Assembly (NCBI GenBank): GCA_041694155.1
Contig: JASMTS010000006.1
Span: 62,001 to 126,000, forward strand
Direction: 5' to 3'
DNA length: 64,000 nucleotides
Source of the DNA: JAAZVM01 sp041694155
Lineage (GTDB): Bacteria > Patescibacteriota > Gracilibacteria > BD1-5 > UBA6164
Part shown: one piece after another, positions 32,040 through 42,208 of the stretch
Numbering within the stretch: position 1 is the stretch's first letter
How the letters are laid out: every line of letters starts with the position of its first letter
Notes under the pieces: model-generated
The model's input: only the letters and a program-made list of their open reading frames with translations
What the model was told of the DNA's origin: nothing
The model's database searches: none
Translations under genes and position numbers: made by a program

Positions 32040-33866
32040 TTATTCAACTGTAACACTTTTTGCCAAATTTTGAGGTTTATCTATATCTCTATTAAGATTT
32101 TTGGCTACTTCTACTGAAAATATCCATAGAGGAATCAGTGGTAAAAATGGTGTTAGCATAGGATGAGTTTTTGGTATTTCTATAATATCATCATAAATAT
32201 CTTTCAAACTATCTCATGCAGTTATTACTCATAACACTAGTCAATTTCTGGCTTTTATCTCTTTTACATTTGATATTGTTTTTTCTCTCATTACTGATTT
32301 AGGATTTATAACAACAACAGGGAAGTTTGGTCATACTAATGCTAGAGGTCAGTGCTTTAATTCTCAAGTAGAATAGCTTTCAGCATGAATATAACTTAAT
32401 TCTTTTAATTTTAAGCTACATTCACATGCTGTTCCATAAACTATATTTCTTCATAAAAAGAAAAAATTATTGTATTTTGAATACTTTAAAGCCAATTCTT
32501 TATATTGATTTTGCTTTTCTAATAGTCATTCAAGTTTTCAATCTAATTCTCATAGTTTTTCAATTATGTTTTTTGCTTCACTTAATTGTAAATCTCTTTT
32601 TATTCACATAGATAATGATATCAGTAATAATACTGATAGTTGAGCTACTATGTTTTTTGTTGATGCTACTCATATTTCCATTCATGAATGTGTATAAAGT
32701 CACATATCACACATTCTTGCTATAGTACTACCAACTACGTTTACAACACCAAAACTAAGACATCATTTTTCTTTTACTATTCTAACTGATTCTCTAACAT
32801 CTGCTGTCTCTCAAGATTGAGACATAAATATATAAAGAGTTTTTTTGTTAGGTATAAACTTTTCATACAAAAATTCACTACTAACTCTAACTTCAGTTTT
32901 TATTCAAGCTAACTCTTCAAACCAAGTTTTTCAAACTACTCATGCAAAATAACTAGATCAAGAAGCTATTATTTCGATGTTTTGTATATCTTTTTTATTT
33001 AATTCTTCTAATGTTTCATTTGTTATTGTCTTTGTTTCAAAATTTATTCTTCATTTCAAAGAATTTCTTAATACATTAGGTATTTCGTTTATTTCTTTTT
33101 GAGTAAAAGTTTCAAATTTTCATTTATCAGCTATTCATAGATCTGGAGTTATTTCTTGAGTTTGTTTATCTATCAAATCTCACTCCAAAGAATATATATT
33201 ATACTTACCATTTTTTATTACAACAGTTTCTCTATCTTCTAATATAACGAATTCATTTGCAATTTTTCCAAGTGCATTTATATCACTAGAAATAAAAATC
33301 TCATCACTTCATACTCATACTATCATAGGACTTCCTAGTTTTGCTCCTATCAATGTTTCAGGATCTTCTTTATCTATTACTGCTATAGAATATGCTCATA
33401 CTAGTCTTTTTGTTACTTTTTCTATAGTACTAAATAAGTCTCAATCATAAGTGTGTTCTATTAATTTGGCTATTACTTCAGTATCTGTATCAGAATAAAA
33501 TTTATACTTTTTTTCTAGTTCTTCTTTTAAGTACATGTAGTTTTCTATTATACCATTATGTACAACATAAAATCTATTATTCTCACTATAATGAGGATGT
33601 GTATTTTCAACTGTAACTTTTCAATGAGTTGCCCATCTTGTGTGAGCTATTCATGATTTATATTCGTTATCTTTTTCTTTGTTTTTTTCTACTTTAGAGG
33701 CAAGATTTGAGACTTTTCATATAGATTTTTCTAGAAAAAAATCTTTTTCTTGATTAACTGCAAATATTCAGGCACTATCATATCATCTATACTCCAATTT
33801 TCTTAATCATTCTACTAAAAAGGGTATAGAGTTATTTTTTCAATTATAAGCAAAGATTCAACACAT
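32040..33866 (-). CDS. glmS: glutamine-fructose-6-phosphate aminotransferase GlmS
   Basis: 608 residues, the usual length. Makes glucosamine-6-phosphate, the first step to UDP-GlcNAc for the wall. N-terminal Ntn amidotransferase with catalytic Cys2: MCGIFAYNG, then HTRWATHGKVTVENTHPH, NNRFYVVHNGIIENY and SDTDTEVI. Two SIS sugar isomerase domains follow: ASGSSYFAGVVGKTW, ISQSGETADVRESV-type (FMSQSGETADV), STKNIVAQL and the C-terminal KPQNLAKSVTVE. Start ATG 33866. No glmS ribozyme space upstream: only about 110 bases to the next gene. Confidence 0.96.
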
Positions 33867-33943
33867 ATCAGTTTTATTATATATTTAATAAAATTTATTA
33901 TATTTATTTTTGATAATTTATAAATAAAAAATAATAAAAAAAC

Positions 33944-33972
33944 AAAAAAGTATTACCAAGAATACCTTTTTA
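33944..33972 (-). terminator. weak intrinsic terminator upstream of glmS
   Basis: aaaaagtatt and aatacctttt pair with one bulge/G-U around six bases; on the minus strand it is followed by a T-run, ending the membrane-protein gene at 33976. Confidence 0.55.
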
Positions 33973-33975
33973 TTA

Positions 33976-34434
33976 TTAAACTCTAATTTTTGTAACTTTT
34001 TCTCAATATTTTAGACATTTACTAGTTATACATTTACCAGTTATTCATGCTATTAAAGGGAAAAATCACATTAATAATACCAATGAATCTATATCTAAAT
34101 TTGGTCAGCTTACAATTAAGCTAGATATGTAAAATAGTACTATAGAAAATACTATTTGTATTATTCTTACTATTTTTTTCTTTGCTATACATATATTAGT
34201 GGCTCACATTATAATAGGTACTATTCATATAGCTATTATTCAATATGTAATATATTCTATAGCACTTTGTGACAACTCTTGTCAGAATATTACATTTTGT
34301 ATAGTATTTGGTTCTTCTTGCAAGAAGAAATTATAATAAAGAACAGTTATATATATAATTCAAAATAGTATTCTAGCTATCAGTATACTCTTATCACTCG
34401 GTCTTTTTTGCAAAGTTTTTATCAATCCTAACAT
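33976..34434 (-). CDS. four-helix membrane protein (152 aa)
   Basis: 152 residues with about four hydrophobic helices: SILIARILFGIIYITVLYY, AIEYITYGIIAIGIVPIIMGATNI, RIIQIVFSIVLFYISSLIVSG and LVLLMGFFPLIAGITGKC. Cys residues lie in NICIAKKK and ITGKCITSKC. The last helix with FPLIAGITGKC resembles the 'YgaP/rhodanese-linked inner membrane' type and other DUF2892-like proteins, but I cannot name it. Transcribed in the same direction as glmS with a weak terminator between. Confidence 0.6.
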
Positions 34435-34506
34435 TTTTGTTTTTGTTAATTATTAAATAATAGTTGTTACTATATTAAAAAAAATCAAAAAAAATCAAAA
34501 TTAATT

Positions 34507-34533
34507 TTGACTTTTTATAAATATTTATATAAT
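34507..34533 (+). promoter_or_regulatory. promoter for tRNA-Gln
   Basis: -35 TTGACT (34507-34512) and -10 TATAAT (34528-34533) with a 15-base spacer, about 30 bases before the tRNA 5' end. The T-rich start of the spacer makes the -35 overlap a weak hairpin. Confidence 0.6.
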
Positions 34534-34565
34534 ACAGAAGCTCCGGATGAAGCAATACAACCTGA

Positions 34566-34640
34566 TGGGATGTCGCCAAGCGGTAAGGCAACGGACTTTG
34601 ACTCCGTCATTCGGGGGTTCGAATCCCTCCATCCCAGCCA
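34566..34640 (+). tRNA. tRNA-Gln(UUG)
   Basis: Cloverleaf of 75 bases including encoded CCA: acceptor TGGGATG with CATCCCA, D arm, anticodon arm ACGGA-CTTTGAC-TCCGT with anticodon TTG at 34598-34600, T arm GGGGGTTCGAATCCCTC. Reads CAA (and CAG by wobble). A common match to bacterial tRNA-Gln. Intact, no intron. Confidence 0.97.
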
Positions 34641-34734
34641 TTTTTATCAAAAATATTTTGATTTATAAAAAGCAGAGAATAGAAAATAAAATAGTTTGTT
34701 TTTTATTTTATGCTTTTTACTTTAGAGCTTATAT

Positions 34735-34815
34735 AAAACTTAAGAAATAAGAAAAATTAGGGTTTTTATTTTTTAAGTTTTGTGCTTAAAACATTTACAG
34801 TTTGCAGATTGTAAA
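34735..34815 (+). promoter_or_regulatory. rplU leader hairpins
   Basis: Two stems precede rplU. The first pairs 34735-34750 with 34766-34781 (16 bp, one mismatch) and the second pairs tttaca (34794-34799) with tgtaaa (34810-34815). This is consistent with an L21 leader acting in feedback control, as known in other bacteria, but I cannot show L21 binding. The intervening DNA holds nothing else I recognise. Confidence 0.45.
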
Positions 34816-34846
34816 CTAAAATTTTATTTTTTAATATTAATATAAC

Positions 34847-35158
34847 ATGATAGCTGTTATAGAATTAGGATGAAACCAATTCACTGTACAAAAAGGTGAT
34901 ATAATAGATGTAAAAAGATTAGATAAAGAATTAAATTCTACTTTTTCTACAGAAGCTTTATTAGTTTCTGATGAAGATTGAAAAGAAACAAAAGTAGGTA
35001 AACCAGTTGTTGAAGGTTCTAAAGTAGAATTCAAAGTTTTAGATCAATTTAAATGAGATAAAGTTAGAGTTTTCAAAATGAAATCTAAAAAAAGAAATAT
35101 GAAAAATAACTGATTCAGACCTCATTTAACAAAATTAGAAGTTTTATCTGTTGCATAA
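34847..35158 (+). CDS. rplU: 50S ribosomal protein L21
   Basis: 103 residues, normal length. Opening IAVIELGGNQFTVQKGDIIDVKRL matches L21 (y-A-V-I-k-t-G-G-k-Q-y-k-V-x-x-G-d), and the C-terminus VRVFKMKSKKRNMKNNGFRPHLTKLEVLSV matches the basic rRNA-binding tail (K-x-k-r-r-k-x-y-k-x-k-x-G-H-R-q-x-x-T). Binds 23S rRNA domains. rpmA (L27), the usual neighbour, is not next. Four UGA-Gly codons, including the G of ELGGNQ. Confidence 0.95.
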
Positions 35159-35177
35159 TATTTCTATAGAAAACTTG

Positions 35178-35224
35178 AAAAATCTTATTTTTAGATATAA
35201 TTTCTAAAAATAAGATTTTTTTTC
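35178..35224 (+). terminator. strong intrinsic terminator of rplU
   Basis: aaaaatcttatttttaga pairs perfectly with tctaaaaataagattttt (18 bp) around seven bases, with a T-run after it. Confidence 0.9.
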
Positions 35225-35291
35225 TTAAGTTTTTCTTAAGCTGGGTTATTATATTATTATTAATAATCCTTTTATATTCTAAAATAATGTT

Positions 35292-36443
35292 TTGAGAAAC
35301 AATAAAACAAAAGTAAACATAAAGGCTCGTATAGATAGGCACTTGAGAATAGTAAAGGACAGTAGTGGTTTTTGAAACTCTATACTTATAGATAATAAGT
35401 CACTTTCAAATTTCCATATTTATATAGTGTTGTTTTTTTTAGTATTTATATTTCCTTTTTATCCTACTCTTGCTTCATTTGTTTATAATAATTCTACATA
35501 TGATTTTTATAGATGAGATATTGATGAGTCTAGTATATTAGAATCATATTATTGATGAAATATGGAATCATTAGGTGATACAAGTTGACCTATTTTTGAA
35601 ACTACAGACTCATATATTTCAGTAAATACTGTTTTAAATGATGATAGAAATGTAGAATGAACAAATGAAATAGTTAGTTATGAAGTAAAACCATGAGATT
35701 CATTTTCAGTTTTGTCAAACAACTTTAATGTAACTATTGACTCTATACTTTGGGCCAATAATTTTGATAAAAATCATACTTTGCGTCCAGGTGAAATCAT
35801 AAAAATACCTCCAGTTTCAGGTCTTATTCACAAGATTGAGTCATGAGATACAATAAGTGCTTTAGCTCAGAAATATGATATAGGTGAATCTGAAATTAGG
35901 TCTCAAAATGGATTATCAGAAGATGATAATATCAAAATATGACAAAACTTAGTTTTACCATGAGCAGAAAAAATAATACCTAAACCTACTTATACTGCAC
36001 CTACTCCAACAAAAGCAGTTACTTCAACTAATACAAACTCTACTGGATATAGCTTTGCTAATCAAGCAAATAGCCAAACAGTTAGTTCACAATGAAGCTA
36101 TAAACTTGTACGGAGACAACCTCAACATACTTTTTATTGGTGAAATTGTACTCGGTATGTTGCTCAGTATAAAAATGTTAATTGGTGAGGTAATGCCAAT
36201 GAATGGATAAGAAATGCAAGAGCAAAATGACATGCAACTTGATCTACTCCAAAACTAGGTTCTATTGTACAGTTTGGTTGAAGATGATATAATCCAAGAT
36301 ATTGACATGTTTGAATAGTAATGGAAGTTAAGTCAGATCATATAATAGTTTCAGATATGAACTATAGAAAATTAAACGAAATAACATATAGAAAAGTACC
36401 TATAAACGATAGAAGTATAGAATGATATATATATGTAAATTAA
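35292..36443 (+). CDS. LysM and CHAP domain cell-wall hydrolase
   Basis: 383 residues. A long N-terminal helix (FHIYIVLFFLVFIFPFYPTLAS) is a signal anchor. Two LysM-like repeats are visible: EIVSYEVKPGDSFSVLSNNFNVTIDSILWANN and IHKIESGDTISALAQKYDIGESEIRSQNGL; they bind glycan. A Pro/Thr linker follows, then a CHAP amidase/endopeptidase: WGNCTRYVAQYKNVNWGGNANEW with catalytic Cys near residue 286 and RYGHVGIVMEVKSDHIIVSDMNYR with the His near 338. It cleaves wall peptide bridges. TTG start at 35292 is forced by an in-frame stop upstream; no ATG is available for 60 codons in that frame. Self-lysis or attack on neighbours is equally possible. Confidence 0.88.
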
Positions 36444-36447
36444 AAAT

Positions 36448-36480
36448 AAAAAGAGAACTTTTATAAAAGTTCTCTTTTTA
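36448..36480. terminator. shared terminator CHAP/hypothetical
   Basis: aaaaagagaactttt and aaaagttctcttttt pair perfectly around a two- to four-base loop. The minus-strand UAA (36478-36480) is at its edge. Confidence 0.85.
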
Positions 36481-37344
36481 TTTTTTCATTGCATTACTTA
36501 TTTTGTAAACAACTTGATTTATTGGGTTTAAGTTTTTGTGAAGTTTTTCTCTAAATGTTAGGTAATCTTGTCTTAATAACTGTAACAAGTTATGATATGT
36601 AATATAATTTTCATATTCTGAATATGCTCTAAATGCTATAGGGAATTTATTATAAGCATCATCTATTTCTCTATTTATTTCACTTATTTTTTTAGATCTT
36701 ATATCTATAATATTTTTTATAGCTAAAGCATTATCTGGATCATTTTTTGTAGATTCATCTAGTTTTGATATATTATCATTTACTTCTTTTAAATACTCTA
36801 GATAGTAATTGTATCTACACAATTCATAGCTAGCTTGTTTTAGTACTGAAGCTTTTATTATTGAATCTTTTTGTTCTGGATTTATTTTACATTTGTTACC
36901 TTCTACTGCCAAATCTTCTAAAATAAATTTTCTTTTGGTTTCTATAGATTTTTTGTATTCCTTTAATTCTCATCTTTGAGATATTACTTCTAGCATCAAG
37001 TTATATCATCTATATTGTGATTGATTGACTGCACAATTGTATATAGCATCCATATTAGTTTTGTATTGCTCTTTTGCAATTTCTATATCTTTTCATCTTG
37101 TTATAGAGTTTGATATAGATGAATCATCTAGGTTTAAATACTTATTAGAATCATCCATTAAATAAATTGTTTGAGTGTCATCATTATCAAATTTGTATTC
37201 AGAACAGACATCAGTTACTCTTTGTTGATATAATTCATATCATGTTTTATCAGTTAAGTACTTATCATTTCAAAATACATTATTTGAAAATATTGTTATA
37301 ACTGTAGCTGACAATAATGTTATTATTAAAATATATTTTTTCAT
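36478..37344 (-). CDS. secreted coiled-coil protein (288 aa)
   Basis: 288 residues. Signal peptide KKYILIITLLSATVITIFSNNVFG. The mature part is helical with Tyr/Asp/Lys motifs: YELYQQRVTDVCSEYKFDNDD, SSISNSITRGKDIEIAKEQYKTNMDAIYNCAVNQSQYRG, a coiled coil KEYKKSIETKRKFILED, and a C-terminal half FPIAFRAYSEYENYITYHNLLQLLRQDYLTFREKLHKNLNPINQVVYKISNAMKK. Three Cys residues (VCSEY, YNCAV, NKCKI). No family recognised; an exported structural or chaperone-like helical protein is a guess. Operon with the pilin-like gene at 37362. Confidence 0.7.
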
Positions 37345-37361
37345 TATTTTGAATTTAATAT

Positions 37362-37934
37362 TTAAAATGTTTTTATTCTAGAGTTTTCTTTTATCAATTC
37401 TTTGCTTCCTATTTTTTGTATTATTTTATAATTTACATATTGAGGTAATATACTAGTAATATTTTCTGATGTTACTTTTACTTTTGCATATCATCATAAA
37501 TTTTGTATTTCTATTGTTCATACTCCTGACTCAAAGGTTTCAGCTTTATTTACTATTCATTTTATATCAGTATCATTTGTATTTATATATGAAACAGAGC
37601 TACCATCTTCTATTATGATAGTCATATTATGATTATCATATACTTCTAATAAATATTTTTGATTCTCTTTTAATCAAAATGTTACATAATTTGATTTATC
37701 AAAAACTAACAATGAGTCGTTAGATAATTTTGTATCTTCAAACTCTTTACTATTTATAGCTTTATTTATAGCAGTTTCTTTTTCTAATTGAGCATTTAGG
37801 GTATTTTTTATTTGTTTGTTTTCTTTTAGGTTTTTGGTTACATTTGTGCTTACACTTATAAATGCTACTGATACCATCATACTCAAAAAAACAGACCATA
37901 TTAATATAGAAGCTTTTTTAGCTGTTTTTTGCAT
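37362..37934 (-). CDS. pilin-like (PilX-type) exported protein (190 aa)
   Basis: 190 residues. A basic tip and one hydrophobic helix (KKASILIWSVFLSMMVSVAFISVSTNVTKNLKEN) resemble the PilX/PilV or GspK minor pilin group; cleavage would follow KKA. The mature domain is beta-rich: FGLKENQKYLLEVYDNHNMTIIIEDGSSVSYIN, GIVNKAETFESGVGTIEIQNLGGYAKVKVTSEN. It lies 17 bases ahead of the coiled-coil gene on the minus strand and divergent from pilB2, so a type IV pilus role is likely. Confidence 0.65.
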
Positions 37935-37996
37935 AATTTATATTATTATGATAAACTTATATTAATTATATATATAAGTTTTAAAATACCAAGTTT

Positions 37997-39301
37997 ATGG
38001 TTGAAAAAAAAGAAAAAAATATGCAAGAAGACTTAAAACAATTAATTCTATCAAGTGAAAATAAAAAAGAATACCGTTCGGATAAATTTAAAAAAATAGA
38101 AGAACATGTAAAACTAAGTCTAAAAAATCAAAAAACAGATAATGCTCTTAGAGATCTTACACTTTGAGCACTAGTTCTTAGAAGTAGTGATATTCATTTT
38201 GAAGTTTTTGAAGATTATATTGTTATAAGATTTAGAATAGATTGAGTTTTGGTAGATATTTTTAAGCTTAGTCATAAAGAATATAAGCTTATATTAGAGA
38301 GATTAAAATATTCTTCTTGATTAAAATTGAATATTACAGATGTTCCACAAGATGGTAAGTATTCTATGATTATAGATGAAAGAGATATTGATGTTAGAAT
38401 ATCTACTTTACCTGTTTGAATGTGAGAAAATGTTGTAGCAAGATTGCTTGATAATACCAATTCAGTTGTTGATTTTGATGATTTATGATTTTTTTGGACA
38501 ACAAAAAGAATACTTGAAAAATCTATAGCAAAGAAAAATTGATTGATTTTGGTTACTTGACCTACTTGATCAGGTAAGACTACAACTCTTTATACTATGT
38601 TATCAAAATTAAATACTAGAGATAAGAAAGTTATTACTCTAGAAGACCCTATAGAATATCAAATGGAGTGAGTTATTCAATCAGAAATAAACGAAAAAAA
38701 GTGATATGATTTTTCAAATTGATTAAAAGCACTTCTTAGGCAAGACCCTGATATTATAATGGTATGAGAAGTAAGAGACCATGAAACTCTTCAAACGGTT
38801 ACTCAAGCAAGTTTGACTGGACATTTGGTATTATCAACACTGCATACAAAATCAGCTGCTGATACTTTGGATAGAATCATAAATATGTGACTTAAGTCAT
38901 ATGTTATTGCTTCAGCTCTAGATACTATAATAGCACAAAGACTTGTAAGAAAAATATGTCCACACTGTAAAGCTGAAAAACAAAAAACACCTCAGGATCA
39001 GGCCATGATAGAAGCTATGATGCAAGATATATGAATGTCTATAAGACCAGCCAAAAATATAAAATTATATGAATGAAAATGATGTGAAAAATGTAATCAT
39101 AGTTGATACTCTTGAAGATTATGAATTTATGAAATAATTCATTTAAATGAAACACTTAGAAATATGATTAGAGAATGAGCATCAGTAGAGGAAATAATAA
39201 GAGAAGCTAGAAACGGTGATCTTATAACCATAAAAGAAGATTGAATACTAAAAGCAATCAAGTGATATACAACTATAGAAGAAATATTAAGAGTTATTTA
39301 A
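37997..39301 (+). CDS. pilB: PilB/GspE-type pilus assembly ATPase (second copy)
   Basis: 434 residues. Like the copy at 25213, a short Lys-rich N-terminus precedes the C1/N2 domain: RSSDIHFEVFEDYIVIRFRIDGVLVDIF. Walker A GPTGSGKTTTLY near residue 190, EDPIEYQMEGVIQSEIN, LLRQDPDIIMVGEVRDHET (Walker B), TLHTKSAADTLDRI, and the zinc tetracysteine CPHCKAEK with CEKCNHSGYSGRLGIYE. Differences from the other copy: Thr after Lys in Walker A, and His/Glu boxes closer to classic PilB/GspE. Two ATPases suggest two pilus systems or a specialised pair. Confidence 0.93.
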
Positions 39302-39313
39302 TTTTTATAAAAT

Positions 39314-40297
39314 ATGAATGAAGCTATAAACAATATTCAAAATAAAGAAATGCAGTTTGATTCTAAATCTATGTTAAAAGAATCTTTTAATAATTTATGA
39401 AGAAGTACAACTTTTCCAAATCTTGATAGCGAAGAAGTAAAGAGAGAATATACTAAGTATCACTATCTTTTATTGAATTATCTATATTTTGATAAAAATG
39501 ACTTAGATTTTTCTATCAAAATGCTAAATAATAATACAAAAAATACTATAAAGCATAGTAGGCAAGATATTATGTGACTTTTGTCTGATGATAGAAAACA
39601 AAATATACATGAGTCTCTTAGCTCTACTACAAAAAAATGATTCAATCAAAAGTTTTTATCATATCCCTTGTTTTATATGTGGGAGTATTTTGATAAAAAT
39701 ATAGATAATCTAAAATGATCAAATGAAAAACAAATAGAGTTTGCAGAATTTTTTTGATTATCTCATATGCAAGACATAAAAAATTTGGCAGAAGTTTTAT
39801 GATTTAATAATATATTAAATTGGTCTACAATAAATTTACCTTTGGAAAAATTTAAATGATTAAGTCATGAATTAAAATCTCTAGAAAACTCTTGAGAACT
39901 ACATAAAAATAATCCAAATAGTATTTTACTTAGTATAGCATCTACTTTAAAAGTAAATAATTTTGAAAACTTATATTATTGAGCAAAAGCTCTTTGATAT
40001 GATGAAAAAATGGATATAAAAAATGTAAAAATGCCTACATTTAGGATGATAACTATATTAAATTATACCACTGATAGATATTGAAAACCAGATCCTAATA
40101 TTCCATGAGAAAATGTTATTAATTTTATTTTAACAGAGTCAGCAATACAAAAAATATATGAAGATAATTTAGATATATTTTTCAAATGAGATGCTCCTAT
40201 AAATTTAAAAGCAAGTCAAATAGCTCAAATCAAAAGCAATATAAGAAGTGCTCTTAGATGATTTTGATATAGGCTTGAAATAGATAATAATAAATAA
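39314..40297 (+). CDS. hypothetical soluble protein downstream of pilB (327 aa)
   Basis: 327 residues. Starts 12 bases after pilB stop. Largely alpha-helical with many Lys/Asn/Asp; phrases such as REYTKYHYLLLNYLYFDKNDL, FADFFGLSHMQDIKNLAEVLGFNN and APINLKASQIAQIKSNIRSALRGFGYRLEIDNN. No signal, membrane helix, or catalytic motif recognised. Co-transcription with pilB and the next gene suggests a role tied to the pilus motor, but this is inference from position only. Confidence 0.65.
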
Positions 40298-40307
40298 AAA
40301 TATAATT

Positions 40308-40916
40308 ATGAATAATAAAATTACAAGATTAGCTCCAGATCAAGTTAATTCAGAGGAGTTTCAACAAACTATAGTAGAATGAAGTTTTGAAATAAAATCA
40401 GAGAAAGCAAGTAATGATACAAAATGATGAGTTGATGATATCATCAACTCTAGAGAATCAGATGATTTATCAGAACAAAAATTATCAAATGATATTGATG
40501 AAAAAAGTAACCCTGATGTAATATATTACAATCCATGATATGAATATACACCAGAAGAAATAGAAGAAATAGACCAGGTAATGAGATATGTAAACAAAGT
40601 AGATAATATTATATCTATGTGAGAAAAGTTTTCTAATAGTATAGATTATAACAAATTTGTACTATCATATTGAAAAATGACATATAGGGTGAAAAAGCAT
40701 TTTGAAGAGATTTATCATGACTTGAGAGTTAGATATCTTGTAGAAAAGATAGATAATAATTTAAAAGTAAAAAATAATCCTAAGCATTCATTAGTTCACT
40801 ATATAAGAGAGCTTATAGATATAGATCCTCTTTTTGATTATACTTATTTTTATAACAAGTATGAGCATGCTGAAGAATCTCTTGCTATAGTATTTGATAG
40901 ATTAACAAAAGAATAA
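40308..40916 (+). CDS. hypothetical acidic protein, third gene of the pilB unit (202 aa)
   Basis: 202 residues. Acidic N-terminal half of low complexity (Ser, Asp, Asn, Glu) and a helical C-terminal domain: YTPEEIEEIDQVMRYVNKVDNIISMG, YRVKKHFEEIYHDLRVRYLVEKIDNNLKVKNNPKHSLVHYIRELIDIDPLF. Starts 10 bases after the previous gene. No family recognised. Ends one base before a strong hairpin. Confidence 0.65.
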
Positions 40917-40957
40917 AAGATATTACCTATTATTTTGAAAAATAGGTAATATCTTTT
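40915..40957. terminator. 17-bp shared terminator
   Basis: aaaagatattacctatt and aataggtaatatctttt are perfect complements around nine bases with A/T runs outside. The UAA of the minus-strand protease gene (40930-40932) lies in the loop. Confidence 0.85.
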
Positions 40958-41577
40958 ATTTTTGTAGATATTGAATAATTTTTTTCTATATTGTATCAAT
41001 TATTTATTCATATTATATTATTTTTTTTATCCACTAGTATTCATCATGAATCTCAATCTATAAATTTAATATTTGTATTTATTTCTGAATCATTTATATT
41101 TATTATTTTTCATTTAGTTTTTTTGATTTTATTTTCAGTATAACTTATACTATAAACTGTATCTCATATATAGTAATTATTACTTTTTTTGTAGTTTACA
41201 AATTTTTCAAAATCTTTATTGGTTTTGATTATGGCAATATCTTTTTTTGTATTTTTGTAATCTAATATTCACTTATAATTATTTCAATATATATCTTTTA
41301 CTTTATAAATACTATCTTTGCTATTTACTCAATGAGCAATAGTTAGTATAGTATTTTTATCTATCCAAAATCAGCTAAAAATATTTTTTGATAAATTATA
41401 GTTATCATCAAACAATCATCATGGATTTTTATTTATTTTTGATATTTCATCTTGTTTTATTATTTGAACTATATTATTTTCTATTTTTTGATTATTTTCT
41501 TTATTAGATAAATAAACAAATCATAAAAAAACTATTATTATTTGTATTATTATAGATATAGTTACTATTTTTTTCAT
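40930..41577 (-). CDS. membrane-anchored trypsin-like serine protease
   Basis: 215 residues. An N-terminal membrane helix (IVTISIIIQIIIVFLGFVYLS) places the enzyme outside the cell. S1-type catalytic triad by motif: His in WIDKNTILTIAHGVNSKD near residue 81, Asp in NTKKDIAIIKTNKDF near 116, Ser in KFIDGDSGGILVDKKNNIIG near 177. UGA encodes both Gly of GDSGG. No PDZ domain is visible, so it is a simple single-domain protease, unlike HtrA. Substrate unknown. Convergent with the pilB unit. Confidence 0.82.
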
Positions 41578-41680
41578 TTTTTAACATTTTTATTAAGTTT
41601 TTAACTATATATTTATATCTATATTTGCTTTTTTTTCCATTTATTTTAATATTTTTATATTATTTTTAATATATATTATT

Positions 41681-42109
41681 ATGAAGGTAAGAATAAAAAC
41701 TTATGATAACAAGCCATTATCTTATGAGAGTCCTTGAGCTTGTGCTTTTGATTTTAAATCTCAAGAAGAAGTAGTATTTGAGCCAGGGGAGTTCAAAATG
41801 ATAGAAACATGAACTGTAGTTGAAGTTCCAAGTGGTTATGTTTTACAAACACAACCTAGAAGTTCTACATTCAAAAAGCATGGTCTTATGCAGGTAAATT
41901 CAGTATGAATAATTGATCAGGATTATTGTTGAAATAATGATACTATCAAATTTCCATATATGAATATGACTAAAGAAAGAGTTGTTATTGAAGCTTGAAC
42001 TAGAATAGGTCAATGAATGTTTGTTAGAATAGGTAAAGCAGATTTTGAAGTAGTTGATAATATGGATAATGAAGATAGAGGTTGATTTGGTTCTACATGA
42101 GTAAAATAA
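41681..42109 (+). CDS. dut: deoxyuridine triphosphatase (dUTPase)
   Basis: 142 residues, the standard trimeric dUTPase size. It hydrolyses dUTP to keep uracil out of DNA. Motifs: GACAFDFKSQEE (1), QPRSSTFKKHGLMQVN (2), GIIDQDYCGNNDTIKF (3, with the active-site Asp), AGTRIGQGMF (4), RGGFGSTG (5). UGA is used for glycines in motifs 3 to 5. Starts ATG 41681 in an AT-rich leader without a Shine-Dalgarno. A terminator follows. Confidence 0.95.
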
Positions 42110-42113
42110 TTTT

Positions 42114-42151
42114 TTAAAGCATATTTTTCATAATAAAAAATATGCTTTTTT
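42114..42151 (+). terminator. intrinsic terminator of dut
   Basis: aaagcatattttt pairs with aaaaatatgcttt around six bases, followed by T-run. Confidence 0.85.
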
Positions 42152-42208
42152 GATTTATATTGTTATAAGTGTTAAAATAAGATTATAGTACTTATAACAA
42201 TATAATAT

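Noticed and set aside
33867..33975. glmS ribozyme upstream of glmS
   Set aside because: Only about 110 AT-rich bases lie upstream and no ribozyme core was seen.
34547..34750. 67-aa plus-strand ORF across tRNA-Gln
   Set aside because: Its first half is the tRNA itself and its second half is AT-rich leader; no protein features.
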